Assembly: GCA_963799085.1 (NCBI GenBank)
Contig: CAWCWA010000011.1
Coordinates: 1 to 64,000, forward strand
Length of the DNA stretch: 64,000 nt
Origin: AP-15 sp963799085
GTDB taxonomy: Bacteria > Pseudomonadota > Alphaproteobacteria > ATCC43930 > CGMCC-115725
Reading direction: 5' to 3'
Shown in pieces: positions 63,562-64,000 of the stretch (its first letter is position 1; each line of letters starts with the position of its first letter). The notes beneath the pieces were generated by a model. It searched no databases. It was not told the DNA's origin and worked only from the letters and a program-made list of their open reading frames with translations. The translations under genes were made by a program, and so were the position numbers.

Positions 63562-64000
63562 CGTTCGGCTCCAAGGCCGATCACGCCGTCGCGCGCGAGG
63601 CCCTCGAGTTCGGCGCGGTCAAGGCCGAGGCCGCCAAGGACCTCGGCGGTGTGCTCACCGAGACCCGGGGCCGGGCGACGCAGACGGCCGGGGGTTGCGG
63701 ACAGGCGGGGAATGACGTTGTGCATCGGCAGGCGTCCCATCTGCGCATCGGGAAGGTCGACCAGGATTTCGCGGGCGACGACATGCGGGTCCGCCATGAA
63801 CTGGTCTATGTCGTAGACCGGCGAGGCCGTGACCTCGGCGCGCTCGAAAATTTCCATGTTCTCGGGGAGCGTGCGCGCGCCGATGAAGGCGACGATTGGC
63901 GCTTCGCACGCCTCGGCGTTCCTGACCCGGTCGGTGTTGCTGCGAAAGCGCGGGTCGTCGATCATGTCCGCACGTCCGATCACCCGGAAGAGGCGCTCGG
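63558..64000 (-). CDS. CaiB/BaiF-type CoA transferase, C-terminal part (runs off the window)
   Basis: Only the last ~147 residues are inside the window. ERLFRVIGRADMIDDPRFRS, VAFIGARTLPENMEIFERAE, SPVYDIDQFMADPHVVAREI and the tail GLGEHTAEVLGGLGLDRAEL are typical of family III CoA transferases, which move CoA between carboxylic acids. The catalytic Asp lies in the missing N-terminal part. It is coupled to the CoA-ester lyase through a four-base overlap. Confidence 0.9.
   Translation of the reverse strand, partial: ERLFRVIGRADMIDDPRFRSNTDRVRNAEACEAPIVAFIGARTLPENMEIFERAEVTASPVYDIDQFMADPHVVAREILVDLPDAQMGRLPMHNVIPRLSATPGRLRRPAPGLGEHTAEVLGGLGLDRAELEGLARDGVIGLGAER

Overview
The window is GC-rich bacterial DNA with an alphaproteobacterial character: a long-form SAICAR synthase, HemW, a CaiB-type CoA transferase with a citrate-lyase-like CoA-ester lyase, BadA-type CoA ligase, KpsS-type capsule transferase and small Tyr/Gly-rich secreted proteins. 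A Rhizobiales or Rhodospirillales relative is my inference; nothing here fixes the genus. The only structural RNA I find is one tRNA-Leu(CAA) at 54062-54147.

Layout. 0.4-0.8 kb: remnant of an adenylate cyclase/AAA-ATPase regulator. 1.2-17 kb: mixed metabolic genes (DUF2461, a receiver protein, TauD-like dioxygenase, KpsS, MetE-like methyltransferase, BNR-repeat protein, VOC proteins, purC, thioesterase, amidohydrolase, benzoate-CoA-ligase-like enzyme, dienelactone-hydrolase-like enzyme, CmcJ-like protein). 17-35.7 kb: an accessory zone with six insertion sequences (two IS110, one each of IS1182, IS1595, IS1 and IS1380) between decayed genes, an XRE-ImmA/IrrE module, a DUF2092/Tyr-rich envelope pair, an outer-membrane protein and a Cys-rich secreted protein. 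35.7-39.1 kb: an exported arylsulfatase, a small Cys-rich-repeat protein and an OmpA lipoprotein. 39.2-45 kb: SDR, cobyrinate amidase (cobB), carboxymuconolactone-decarboxylase-like protein, nitroreductase, lytic transglycosylase, thiolase. 45-52 kb: a tight operon of serine hydrolase, FAD amine-oxidase-like protein, hydantoinase A, hydantoinase B and GNAT. 53-64 kb: HpcH aldolase, tRNA-Leu, an envelope-polysaccharide group (YdcF, two CelD/GNAT-like proteins, two GT4 glycosyltransferases, a UDP-sugar epimerase), hemW, CoA-ester lyase and the end of a CoA transferase.

A dominant property of the window is its frameshifts. More than twenty conserved genes are cut by single-base indels while both flanking frames still encode well-conserved protein (purC twice, hyuA three times, cobB, thiolase, ydcF twice, both GT4 enzymes, HpcH twice, VOC, the ImmA/IrrE protein and others). 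Some are true decay (IS copies, cyclase, FGE and AhpD/GNAT fragments), but damage to purC and other otherwise healthy genes suggests uncorrected indels in the assembly. Features typed pseudogene are those whose frame is disrupted as given; the text says which may be sequencing artefacts.

Most notable: a complete IS1380 element with terminal repeats and a CTAA duplication ending 17 bases before an arylsulfatase start; two Cys-rich-repeat proteins flanking that sulfatase, with an FGE (sulfatase-activating) remnant 6 kb upstream; conserved non-coding blocks on both sides of two diverged IS110 transposases; two low-complexity aromatic/Gly-rich secreted proteins, one in a frame normal gene calling misses; a perfect 34-bp palindrome; and a perfect Fnr/FixK-type box with a matching -10.
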